Shown piece after piece: positions 41,162 to 49,551 of a stretch of DNA of 64,000 nucleotides. Numbering within the stretch: position 1 is the stretch's first letter; each line of letters starts with the position of its first letter. The notes below the pieces were generated by a model, which was not told the DNA's origin, did no database searches, and was given only the letters and a program-made list of their open reading frames with translations. This DNA comes from Natronorubrum daqingense. Lineage in GTDB: Archaea > Halobacteriota > Halobacteria > Halobacteriales > Natrialbaceae. Location: NCBI RefSeq assembly GCF_001971705.1, contig NZ_CP019328.1, forward strand, positions 62,001 to 126,000, given 5' to 3'. The translations under genes were made by a program, and so were the position numbers.

Positions 41162-42455
41162 AGAAATTGTTGAACAATATCCAACCGTCAAAGACATTGA
41201 AGTGATCTATAAAGACGAAATTGGGCGAATAGACTCCCAAGAGTTCCTTCGTGATGATAAGAAGCTATTCATCCATTCAGGGGACGCAGGGAAGGTTGCT
41301 AATGTGGGGAAGCATCTGCTCTATGACTTAGATAGCGTTCTACTATTGAAAAAGGAGTTAGAAGGAAGAAGTAACAGCGAAAAATCCACTGCATTCGTAG
41401 TAGAGTCTAAAGATTCAATCGATGGGTTAGAGGGGGACCTGAGGGCACTCAAAGAAGACGGGGAGATCATTAACGAAGACTCAAGCCTCCGTATAACAGA
41501 CACTCAACGAGATGAACATAGTATCGATATCCAAGTTAGCTATACTCATCGTAGATCGTCTCAGCGGAACCTAATGGATGCTACAAGTCGGACAACATAC
41601 TTCAAAATCCACGAAACGGAGGAGGATAACATCTACAAGGTAACTCAAAACTTTTTCAATGCAGATGAATTTGATTCAGTAAAAGAATTGTTCGGCTACT
41701 GGGACAGGAAAAGACAGTTTGAAGGTAAGTCTGAAGTAGAACGTGCTGACATCCGCATAGAAGCAATCTCACCACTGGAGGATCGAGTAGACTTCTTTGA
41801 CGAATTTCTAACCTACAATCCAAATAACTGGGATACACGCAACGTTCGTCATTTAGGCGTTCGCCAGAATGGTGACCAAGACGATTCATTCGACAGCATT
41901 GAGTCTGCTGGGGATGAGTTGGAGGAGCAAATTGACAAACACCTCTCCAACATCACTGAGTTAGCACTAACAGGCAAGAGCCTCAGAGATAATCCGATTG
42001 TCGACAAGTGCATTGAGAACGACTTCTTCTTTGACTCTGCAAAGATCTATTGCGAAAACGTCGAAAGAGCCCGTGGAGTCGAAATATCAGTCAAGTTCAA
42101 GCAAAAAGGAAGAAACGCGTTTGATTTGTCTATCAATAAGGAGTACGAATTAGTTGATGGGGACCGCAAACGAGAACCCTTTAGCCCCAATTTCCGAGAC
42201 CAGACGCGGAGGGAGTTCCGAGATGCGGTTGTAGACCTATATGGGGAATTCAAGGACATGCCTGATCTTGTCAAAGAACGTGGTGACTCCTTTGACTTCA
42301 CTGATCTCCCGGGAATTGGCCCGACTATCGCTGAGAACCTCGAAAGTGAATACGAATCAGTATATGAACTAATGGATGCGGAAGTTGACAATCTAATCGA
42401 AATAGATGGCATTGGAGAATCCACAGCAGAACGAATACTTGCTACTGAAGTTTGA
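41154..42455 (+). CDS. Helix-hairpin-helix protein, third gene of the AT-rich operon
   Basis: A 433-residue protein from ATG 41154 (MRREIVEQYPTVKDIEVIYK). GTG 41145 and ATG 41148 are alternatives, all overlapping the nuclease stop. The body (1-375) is predicted alpha/beta with no family recognised. It has many charged residues and a segment DQTRREFRDAVVDLYGEF. The last 52 residues form a pair of helix-hairpin-helix motifs (FTDLPGIGPTIAENL and IEIDGIGESTAERIL), which bind DNA backbone without sequence specificity. The protein probably delivers the complex to DNA or holds DNA for the nuclease. An 8-bp-arm inverted repeat follows at 42497-42525. Confidence 0.75.
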   Translation: MRREIVEQYPTVKDIEVIYKDEIGRIDSQEFLRDDKKLFIHSGDAGKVANVGKHLLYDLDSVLLLKKELEGRSNSEKSTAFVVESKDSIDGLEGDLRALKEDGEIINEDSSLRITDTQRDEHSIDIQVSYTHRRSSQRNLMDATSRTTYFKIHETEEDNIYKVTQNFFNADEFDSVKELFGYWDRKRQFEGKSEVERADIRIEAISPLEDRVDFFDEFLTYNPNNWDTRNVRHLGVRQNGDQDDSFDSIESAGDELEEQIDKHLSNITELALTGKSLRDNPIVDKCIENDFFFDSAKIYCENVERARGVEISVKFKQKGRNAFDLSINKEYELVDGDRKREPFSPNFRDQTRREFRDAVVDLYGEFKDMPDLVKERGDSFDFTDLPGIGPTIAENLESEYESVYELMDAEVDNLIEIDGIGESTAERILATEV

Positions 42456-42496
42456 GCCCCTGCGGTCACACGTCGGCAAACTCCGTTACCCGAATA

Positions 42497-42525
42497 TGCA
42501 CACGAAACCGGTAACGCCGTGTGCA
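42497..42525. terminator. Inverted repeat after the AT-rich operon
   Basis: Arms TGCACACG (42497-42504) and CGTGTGCA (42518-42525) are perfect with a 13-base loop, beginning 42 bp after the operon stop. It could end or stabilise the transcript, or be a protein-binding palindrome. No T-run follows. Confidence 0.5.
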
Positions 42526-42921
42526 CAGTGATGGGTCGGTGGGAGAGCCGCCGATACGACCGTGAGCACGACGTATCCTTTACAAAACTCCACTCGAGCC
42601 TCACTCAGCGCTGCAAAATATGCCTCATGTGTTCACGAACCCGATCTGAAGGCATAGAGTAGCGGATGAAACACTGAGTCTCACGAACTCGAGTCCACTG
42701 GCCTCGAAAACCACCGGCGTCAGAAGCACCCGACGAACGGTCCCAGAGCCGCGGAGATCCTGCCTTTCAACAAAAACTCGCCTACACTAATTTAACCAAA
42801 GCAAGAAATTATTTGTAACTAGAACACAAACACACACTCGGCCCACCCCCACCGGATCGAAAGGTCCGACGTGTAGCACCACGCCGGGGGTCGGGGCTAC
42901 CTCCGAAAGAGGAATCCGACC
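42526..42921. other. Intergenic stretch before the four-gene operon
   Basis: Normal GC returns here. No supported frame. The region around 42780-42840 is AT-rich (AATTTAACCAAAGCAAGAAA) and may hold a promoter or the island edge. Confidence 0.45.
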
Positions 42922-43119
42922 ATGCGAAACCAATACTCGAGGGGTCAAAGAGATTACCCCATAGACGACGGTACCGATAGCCAACCGGATGGCCGCGACG
43001 ACCCGCCCCGTCCGGCCATCCTCCCCGACGACGAGCGCGTCGTCCTCCCGTTTTTCGACCGTCCGAACACGTCTGAGGACCCACCCCACGCCACCCCATC
43101 CCGAGGTGACCGCCCGTGA
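42922..43119 (+). CDS. Small disordered protein, first gene of GTGA-linked operon
   Basis: A 65-residue Pro/Asp/Arg-rich protein (MRNQYSRGQRDYPIDDGTDS) with no hydrophobic core, probably disordered. The only motif is a central ERVVLPFFDRP. Its TGA overlaps the GTG of the next gene (GTGA at 43116-43119). No function is known. It may belong to a conserved haloarchaeal plasmid- or provirus-derived block with the next three genes. Confidence 0.6.
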   Translation: MRNQYSRGQRDYPIDDGTDSQPDGRDDPPRPAILPDDERVVLPFFDRPNTSEDPPHATPSRGDRP

Positions 43120-43556
43120 CGGACTCGAGGTACGTCGTCCCCACGGGCCGGGGCTACCTCGGCACGCACACCGTCAGCACCGGCGGCTCGGTCACGCTCT
43201 CGAGCGCCGTCCTCGCCGACCGCGAGTGGTGTGACGCGTCTCGAGTGCACGCCCTCGCACGCGAGGACGGCATTGCACTCGTTCCCGCGACCACCACCGC
43301 CCACGCCCACGCGGACTCGATTACGGAATACGCGTTGTGCAGCCGACGCGACGCCCTTCGCATCGGCGTCGGTCCCGTCGCCATCACCGAACTCGGACTC
43401 GAGCCCACCGATTCGGTCCGCGTCTACGACCTCGCGGCGATCGACGACCGACCCGGACTGTTGCTCGTCGACGCGGCCGACGATCCGCGACTCGAGACCG
43501 ATCGCGACGCCCCCGACGGCTCCGGGTCCGACGCACTCGAGGGATCCGAGCCGTGA
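43116..43556 (+). CDS. Unknown protein, second gene of GTGA-linked operon (beta-barrel-like)
   Basis: A 146-residue protein with GTG start. The N-terminal half is beta-rich (YVVPTGRGYLGTHTVSTGGS). The second half, IGVGPVAITELGLEPTDSVR then VYDLAAIDDRPGLLLVD, resembles a swapped-hairpin AbrB/double-psi barrel (GxxxIPxxxR...GDxVxV) only loosely. If so it would be a DNA-binding or antitoxin-like regulator. It ends in an acidic tail. GTGA overlaps link it to both neighbours. Confidence 0.6.
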   Translation: MTDSRYVVPTGRGYLGTHTVSTGGSVTLSSAVLADREWCDASRVHALAREDGIALVPATTTAHAHADSITEYALCSRRDALRIGVGPVAITELGLEPTDSVRVYDLAAIDDRPGLLLVDAADDPRLETDRDAPDGSGSDALEGSEP

Positions 43557-43828
43557 CCGACGAACTCGACCGCGACGAGCCCTGCGACCGCGAGGTGGCG
43601 GCCACCGAACGCTACGTCGCCCGACTCGAGGCCCTCGACGCCGAGACGGAACGGCTGCTCGAGTCGATCCCCGACGCTGCCGCATTCGACGACGAGACGC
43701 GCGCTCAAACTCGGCGTCGGCTGCGCGAGGTTCGCGCCCAACTCAATCCGCTGTCGCTCAGACTCCGCTCGCGCGTCGACGCCGACGACTGCACTCCTCG
43801 CGCAGCCGACGATCCGCCCCGCGAGTGA
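43553..43828 (+). CDS. Small helical protein, third gene of GTGA-linked operon
   Basis: A 91-residue, strongly helical, acidic protein with GTG start at 43553 (overlap GTGA with the preceding stop). It contains VAATERYVARLEALDAETER followed by a second amphipathic helix (RAQTRRRLREVRAQLNPLSL). This arrangement fits a short coiled-coil hairpin that could pair with the coiled coil of the following protein. No family recognised. Confidence 0.62.
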   Translation: MTDELDRDEPCDREVAATERYVARLEALDAETERLLESIPDAAAFDDETRAQTRRRLREVRAQLNPLSLRLRSRVDADDCTPRAADDPPRE

Positions 43829-43922
43829 CGACGCTCGCCCGTCCGAACGGCCCCTCACAGCCGGTCGAATGCGGGCGACCGCCACTGCATCGCCTCCGAA
43901 CCACACCTACAACCCGACACCA

Positions 43923-44936
43923 ATGTCACCACGATCGACGACCGACCCGGACGAACCGACGCCCGACCAGCCAACCCACTCGGACCGATCCGACGAGTTC
44001 GCTCACCTCTCCGACCGACTCGAGGCCCTGGAGACTCGCCTCGAGTCCAAAGACGAACGCATCGCGTCCCTCGAGCGCGATCGAGACCGACTCGAGGAAA
44101 CCGTCGACGAACTGGCCGATCGAGTCGCGGACCTCGAGGGCGAAACCGGCCGCCTCGAGAGCGCCACCGACGCGGCGCTGAAGAAAGCCGGCGCGAACAA
44201 AGAACGCGTTGCGGAGCTCCAGTCTCGCGAACTCGAGAAGGGGGCCCACCTCCGGACGGCCACCGTCGACGAGCACGTCGTCACCGTCCCGGAGGGCCGA
44301 CTCGAGCGAATCGAGAAGGGAGACGGCGCGGCCTACTTCCGGGTACCCGAGAGCGCCGACCCGCTCGAGCGCGGCGGCGACGTCTCCCTGGCGTTCGGCG
44401 ACTTGCTCCCGATCCAGCAACTCGCCCGGATGGACGACCAGCGACGCCGCGCCGCGGCGAACGCCCTCCCGACGCGACTGGCCGCGAAACTCTGGCGGTC
44501 GCGAACCGACCCGAGCGTCGGCGACGATCCGTGGGAACGCGGCTGCAAGAACGTTCGAGAGTTCGTCACTGCGAGCGACCTCAAACACTGGATCCGCCGA
44601 CAGGAGCCGGGGATCACCGAGAGCTACGCGAAGAAGCTGGTTTCCCGGACGATCGACGCCTTGCTCGACCTCTCGAAGAATCGACTCGCGGTACGCAGGC
44701 GGACCGAACGCAAGAACGGCCTCGAGTACACCGAACGTCGGGTAATCGTTCCGGCGGACGCCTCGATCCCCGGCGAACGGGGTCGTGCGGCTGAGTCGGC
44801 GAATGCGAGACGGGACGACTCGAGCGAGGACCGCGACGCGACGCGCTCGAGCAAACGGGACGGAGCGACGGACTCGTCCCGACGGACCGAACTGACGGAC
44901 TCGAGCGACCCGGAGACAGCTGACGTCCACGGCTAA
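43923..44936 (+). CDS. Coiled-coil DNA-binding-like protein, fourth gene of GTGA-linked operon
   Basis: A 337-residue protein from ATG 43923. A long coiled coil occupies about residues 25-100 (LSDRLEALETRLESKDERIA). A globular alpha-helical region (about 130-270) follows with GDLLPIQQLARMDDQRRRAA, DPWERGCKNVREFVTASDLK and ITESYAKKLVSRTIDALLDL, which reads like a winged helix-turn-helix. The tail is Arg/Ser/Asp-rich and disordered. I recall similar proteins on haloarchaeal chromosomes and plasmids, always uncharacterised. A role in plasmid-type segregation or transcription control is an inference from coiled coil plus HTH. Confidence 0.7.
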   Translation: MSPRSTTDPDEPTPDQPTHSDRSDEFAHLSDRLEALETRLESKDERIASLERDRDRLEETVDELADRVADLEGETGRLESATDAALKKAGANKERVAELQSRELEKGAHLRTATVDEHVVTVPEGRLERIEKGDGAAYFRVPESADPLERGGDVSLAFGDLLPIQQLARMDDQRRRAAANALPTRLAAKLWRSRTDPSVGDDPWERGCKNVREFVTASDLKHWIRRQEPGITESYAKKLVSRTIDALLDLSKNRLAVRRRTERKNGLEYTERRVIVPADASIPGERGRAAESANARRDDSSEDRDATRSSKRDGATDSSRRTELTDSSDPETADVHG

Positions 44937-45214
44937 CCCCGTCCACGGCCACCCACCCACCCCGAAACGCGCCCCCGCCGAGCCACCACCCGGCTCCGAG
45001 CGGCCGTTCTCCCGCCGTCGATAGCCGTGGGTCCACCGCCTCGAGCGGGAGTCGGCGGGAAGCGTAGCGACACCGACCGACCATCCACCGTGGACGACAC
45101 CTGTCCACGGGAACCACACGAACACGGTAGCTCCTCGAGGCACTCGAAACGACCGACCTCGGCCCGTCGTCGTCACCGCCCAGCTATTTCTGATTGGCCA
45201 CCGTCCACTCGGGT

Positions 45215-45403
45215 ATGTTCCGCGCGATCCTCCCCGAGGGACAGATCGACTGCGAGCGATACGATCACACAGAAAACGGTATCGAACTCTACGACGAGAA
45301 CGACGAGTTCATCGCGTTCGTTCCTTATGCAAACCTTCACGCGGTGGCTGACCAGGATCTCTACACGAGTTCGCGGGGGGACGAAGAGCGCTCGATCATG
45401 TAA
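45215..45403 (+). CDS. Small beta-rich haloarchaeal protein, 62 residues
   Basis: ATG at 45215 gives MFRAILPEGQIDCERYDHTE, then LYDENDEFIAFVPYANLHAV and an acidic end. Its strand pattern (hydrophobic alternation) suggests a small beta sheet. The stop codon abuts the TFB stop on the other strand with no spacer (45403/45404). Similar small genes beside TFB genes are familiar in haloarchaea, but no function is assigned. The upstream in-frame TTG (45194) is not needed. Confidence 0.68.
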   Translation: MFRAILPEGQIDCERYDHTENGIELYDENDEFIAFVPYANLHAVADQDLYTSSRGDEERSIM

Positions 45404-46357
45404 TCAGGTCGCGGGCTGTTGATCGATCGCGTCGAGTTGTTCGCGATAGCGGTTGCGAACGGTGACGACGGTCGTCTGTGCCGTGTCGGCGACCGCTCGC
45501 TGTGGAATCGTCTCGTCACAGAGCAAGCCGGCGGCGTAAATCGCGGCGGCGGCGAAGCCCGTCGGCGACTTGCCCGAGTGAAGGCCCTGGTCGGTCGTCT
45601 GGTCGATGATCTCGACGGCCTTCGTTTCGACCCCCTTGTCGACGTCTAGTTCGGAGCAAAAGCGCGGAACGAACTGCCTGGGGTTCGTCGGCTCGAGGTT
45701 GATATCGAGTTCGTCGGCAATGTAACGATAGGTCCGCCCAATCTCTCGTTGGTCCACCCGTGAAACGGCGGTTACTTCCTCGAGGCTCCGCGGAATATCC
45801 TCCTTACGGCAGGCCGTGTAGAGGGCGCTGGTCGCGACGCCTTCGATCGAGCGTCCGCGAATGAGATCCTGCTCGAGCGCCTGACGGTAGATGACGCTTG
45901 CCGTCTCTTTGACGGGCTTTGGAACGCCCAGCGCGCTGACCATTCGATCGATCTCCGAGAGCGCGTACTTGAGGTTTCGTTCGCCCGCGTTCTTCGTCCG
46001 GATTCGCTCTTGCCAGACGCGGAGTCGGTGGAGTTGGCCGTGCTTATCGGCGGACATCGAGTGGCCGTTCGCGTCTTTGTTCCGCCAGTCGATCGTCGTC
46101 GTGAGTCCGCGATCGTGCATCGACTGGGTGAGCGGTGCACCGACTCGAGAGAGTTCGTCGTGTTCCTGGGCGTTGAATGCTCGCCACTCCGGTCCGTAGT
46201 CGATCGGATCTTCGGTGAGGACGAGCCCACACTCTTCGCAGACACGCTCCCCGCGGTCCGGGTCGTGGACGATCGTATCCGTCTCACAGTCGGGACACAG
46301 CCCAGGTGCTGTCTTTTCTGACTCGCTCGTCGTGTGATCGATGATGGACCGCGTCAT
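45404..46357 (-). CDS. tfb: Transcription initiation factor B (TFB)
   Basis: A 317-residue general transcription factor that recruits RNA polymerase to TBP-bound promoters. From ATG 46357 the zinc ribbon uses C21, C24, C40 and C43 (CPDC, CEEC). The B-reader/linker follows (GPEWRAFNAQEHDELSRVGA, then PLTQSMHDRGLTTTIDW). Two cyclin folds follow, the first with YRQALEQDLIRGRSIEGVAT and the second with IYAAGLLCDETIPQRAVADT. Everything needed for function is present. Haloarchaea carry several TFB paralogues with partly specialised promoters; which one this is cannot be told. Its start is preceded by a long region with no supported gene. Confidence 0.95.
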   Translation of the reverse strand: MTRSIIDHTTSESEKTAPGLCPDCETDTIVHDPDRGERVCEECGLVLTEDPIDYGPEWRAFNAQEHDELSRVGAPLTQSMHDRGLTTTIDWRNKDANGHSMSADKHGQLHRLRVWQERIRTKNAGERNLKYALSEIDRMVSALGVPKPVKETASVIYRQALEQDLIRGRSIEGVATSALYTACRKEDIPRSLEEVTAVSRVDQREIGRTYRYIADELDINLEPTNPRQFVPRFCSELDVDKGVETKAVEIIDQTTDQGLHSGKSPTGFAAAAIYAAGLLCDETIPQRAVADTAQTTVVTVRNRYREQLDAIDQQPAT

Positions 46358-47116
46358 CAGTAGTGGACGAAGCGGAGCCGCCACTGTAAGGGGCTACCAT
46401 GGTTTCGCGGGAAACAGTGACTTACGCCAATTGCGTGGTGGTTTCCGATTCAAAGAGAGAATGCAAAGAGAGCGACGAACGCTCTCGAGACGACGGTGTC
46501 GTGCCCGATCAACGCACCTGACTGGTTTGATTACGCCTGTCCAACCCACTACTCGTCTTCGGGCGAGTGCCGCGAAAACGGCAGTGCCCGGTTATGTGGT
46601 TCGTAAACACGCCACATGAAATGGGTGGATCGTTGTTCCGTGAATCTGTCGTAAATCAGGACTTCACGACGTAAACTCGCCTTTCGCGGGCGAACTGTCG
46701 TTTGTCTTTATGTCGTTGCCACCAAACGTTCCGAACCAGTGTCGTGTCGCACCGTTCCCCGCCGCCGTCGGTTCACGTGTCGTTCCCCCGGAAGACGTTG
46801 TACGTACGCGAGAGATACTACAACGCAATCGGCCGATACTGCGCGGCCCCTGTGGCCGCTGCGTTCGGCTCGGTTGACACCGATCGCTCCCGTCATCAGA
46901 CAGGGAGCGAAGCCACTCCGTACCTGCTTTGCAGCGGGTGCGAAACGTGGTTGTCCTTAAGAGTGTCAGTATTGGTGTACAACTTGGTGTGTCAATCGTG
47001 ACTGCGATTTGCCGATCAAACGGACAGCGGACCCCGTCGTTCCGGGCGTATGGTAGCTACTTCCAACTCCAACCTGTCATCGACACAGACGACACGACGT
47101 TCGGAGGTCGTTCGTG
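46358..47116. other. Long intergenic stretch between TFB and the DUF7344-like gene
   Basis: About 760 bases. Several short frames are open (for example 46701-47001 plus strand), but none has a family motif or a promoter at the right place. Composition is ordinary. It may contain long regulatory leaders for tfb and the next gene, or decayed sequence. Confidence 0.45.
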
Positions 47117-47713
47117 ATGTCGTCGATCGACACGTCACTCCCCGACGAAATCACGTCGGTGGCTGACTCGGAGGAAGCCCAACAGCTCTCGAAAGACGTC
47201 ATCTTCGAACTCCTGAAAAATCGACGTCGACGAGAGGTCCTCTCGTATCTCCTCGAGGCGGAGGAGACGGTAACGCTCGGTGAACTCGCCGAACAGATCG
47301 CGGCCTGGGAGAACGACACCGAGGTCACTGCGCTCAGTTCGGACCAACGAAAGCGGGTCTACGTCGCGCTCTATCAGACCCACCTGCCGAAGATGGACGA
47401 TGCGGGAATCGTCGAGTACGATCAGGACCGCGGCCTGATCTCGCTCGCCGACAACGCCGACTTGCTAATGATGTATCTCGATACGGATACGCACCGCCAG
47501 GATCGCTGGGATCGCTGGTACGCAACGCTCAGCGTCATCGGCGCAGCCCTCCTCACCGGTGCGTTCCTCGGTGTTCCACCGTTGTCGACGGTTCCGACGA
47601 TTGGGCTGGCGGCTGTCGTCGTCGTTTCGTTCCTCTTGCTTTCGGCCGCTCACCTCGTGACCAATCGACAACTGGAGCAAAACGTCGACGGCAAACTCTC
47701 GCGAATCGAGTAA
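47117..47713 (+). CDS. Membrane-anchored winged-helix regulator (DUF7344-like)
   Basis: A 198-residue protein. The N-terminal winged-helix domain (about 20-125) has KNRRRREVLSYLLEAEETVT, LGELAEQIAAWENDTEVTAL and a wing YQTHLPKMDDAGIVEYDQDR. Two transmembrane helices follow (ATLSVIGAALLTGAFLGV and IGLAAVVVVSFLLLSAAHLV). The pattern KNxRRREVLxYL followed by membrane helices is a widespread haloarchaeal family, often annotated DUF7344. These act presumably as membrane-tethered repressors. ATG 47117 is preferred over the overlapping GTG 47114. It may control the secreted-protein genes to its right, but that is context only. Confidence 0.8.
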   Translation: MSSIDTSLPDEITSVADSEEAQQLSKDVIFELLKNRRRREVLSYLLEAEETVTLGELAEQIAAWENDTEVTALSSDQRKRVYVALYQTHLPKMDDAGIVEYDQDRGLISLADNADLLMMYLDTDTHRQDRWDRWYATLSVIGAALLTGAFLGVPPLSTVPTIGLAAVVVVSFLLLSAAHLVTNRQLEQNVDGKLSRIE

Positions 47714-48003
47714 TCGGCCCTGGTGAGACGGGACCGACTGTGCTTTCCGAAATACGGCCGAAGGTCGGACGCTATTCGTCAGTTACCATCTCGAAACAGT
47801 CAGCACGCTGAAGCGAGAAGGACTTTTGTTCGCGCCGTTCGTAGTAGTCAATGGCTCCCGATGATGTAATCGAATACCGGAGCAGTTCGCGTGCCAGCAT
47901 CTGTTCCCGTGTCGACGCGGGAGCCACTTTTCAGACGAAGCCGAGTCCAATAGCGGTAGTCGCCTCCGTCCATTCGGGATGCGCTGTCGCTTCCCGTCGC
48001 CCA

Positions 48004-49161
48004 CTAGGTCTCTGGCTGGAGCGGTTCCCTCGACGCCGGTTCTGGTGGCTCGGAAACCTCGAGAACCTCGGCACAGAACTGTTCGAGGCGCTCGGCCTGC
48101 GAACGCCAGGCGAACGCCTGACTGTCGACGTAGGCCTGGCTGGCGAGTGACTCGCGAAGCCGTGGGGACTCGAGTACCATCCTCAGTTTGTCGGCGAGAT
48201 CCTGTGGATCGCTGACGCGAGCGAGGAGTCCGTTCTCCCCGTTAGTGAGGTACGTTTTGATGCCCTCGTGATCGGTCGTGACGACCGGGAGCTCACAGGC
48301 CATCGCCTCGATGTTCGCCATTCCGAAGCTTTCGTAGTGACTCGGTAGACAGAACACGTCTGCGCCGGCGTGGTACGCCGGCAGTTCGGGGTGGGGAATC
48401 TCGCCGTGAACGACGACTGAATCTGCCAGACCCAGTTCGTCCGCCCGCGCTCGGACCCCTTCTTCGTCGCCACTGCCGACGAAGTGCAGTTCTTGGGTGC
48501 CCTCGAGTCGAGCAACGGCCTCGAGGAGGTCGTAGATGCCTTTGGTTTCGATGAGTCGCCCCACGAAGAGGATGAGTGGGTCGTCACTCGAAATGGCTGG
48601 CTCGACGCCGGGTTGGAACTCGTCGACGTCGACACCCGGATAGATGATTTCCCCGACGTCGTACTCGAGTTTCGTTTCGACCTGTGTTTTCGTATCCTCG
48701 GAGTTCACCAGCACGTGTTCCGTTTGGGAGAAGCGTTCTCGTAGCGTCCCGCCGATTCCGATTCTCGAGAGTCGGTGGAAGGTGTAGACGGTCGGGACAT
48801 CGACGAGATTCGAGAGCAACAGATCGTCGAGATACTGGGAGGTAAAGAGCACGTCGAGGTGGCCGTTCATCTGGTCGATAACGTCGTTTCTCGCGGCCCA
48901 GTAGGTCATCAGCAACTTGCTGTGTTCTTGCGTTCCGAGTGGAAGGAAGGGCTCGAGTGATTGTGACCAGTGATCTTCGAACGAGGGTGTTTCGACGACG
49001 GTGACGTCTGAACGAGTAATGAGCGACGAGAACTCACCGCGTTGGGTGTAGAGATACACGTCGTTCGAACGGCTGAGTGCCACCGCCATTTGCTGGATGT
49101 ATACGGCAATACCGCCAGCGTGGCGGGTTCCGGCCGCGTCGTGGTAGAACCCAATTTCCAT
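48004..49161 (-). CDS. Glycosyltransferase family 4
   Basis: A 385-residue GT-B retaining enzyme. ATG at 49161 gives MEIGFYHDAAGTRHAGGIAV, with the Gly-rich acceptor loop AGGIAVYIQQMA. The C-terminal donor domain has LILFVGRLIETKGIYDLLEA and the E-x7-E motif in CLPSHYESFGMANIEAMACE followed by LPVVTTDHEG. It adds a sugar from a nucleotide donor to a lipid- or protein-linked glycan. It stands apart from the main 22-36 kb locus and heads the second glycan region. The start seven codons upstream is less family-like. Confidence 0.9.
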   Translation of the reverse strand: MEIGFYHDAAGTRHAGGIAVYIQQMAVALSRSNDVYLYTQRGEFSSLITRSDVTVVETPSFEDHWSQSLEPFLPLGTQEHSKLLMTYWAARNDVIDQMNGHLDVLFTSQYLDDLLLSNLVDVPTVYTFHRLSRIGIGGTLRERFSQTEHVLVNSEDTKTQVETKLEYDVGEIIYPGVDVDEFQPGVEPAISSDDPLILFVGRLIETKGIYDLLEAVARLEGTQELHFVGSGDEEGVRARADELGLADSVVVHGEIPHPELPAYHAGADVFCLPSHYESFGMANIEAMACELPVVTTDHEGIKTYLTNGENGLLARVSDPQDLADKLRMVLESPRLRESLASQAYVDSQAFAWRSQAERLEQFCAEVLEVSEPPEPASREPLQPET

Positions 49162-49551
49162 ATCGTACGTGGGGCGTATCATACAGTTTGTTATTCATTT
49201 CGTACGGTCTGTAGTGCTCATCTGAACATATTGGCCCACGTGTAGGCGTCGTTCACTAATTTCTATCAGAACGTCTGTGAATACTACGACTGTTAGTTCC
49301 GGTACGTGTTGGACGCTGTCATCGGCATCGGTGATTTCACACGGCTGAAGCGGTGGCATACACCAAATATAACCGGTACCTATCGGTTCCCGACGACTTT
49401 GCATTCGACGCGACCGTCGGCAGAAAGGAGAGTACGAGAGAGGTGTCCACGGTGTCCGAACCGTCACGTCTCGCAGTCAGTCGGTGAGCCGTTTCCGTGG
49501 CACCTCCCTCACCCATCGCGTCGGATAACGGGTGTGTACTGACAGCGATGC
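49162..49551. other. Intergenic stretch
   Basis: About 390 bases with no supported gene. The first 150 bases, which are AT-richer, should hold the GT4 promoter. Confidence 0.4.

Noticed and set aside
46701-47001. 99-codon plus-strand frame between tfb and the winged-helix gene
   Set aside because: No motif, atypical Cys/Ser/Arg content and no promoter at the expected spacing.
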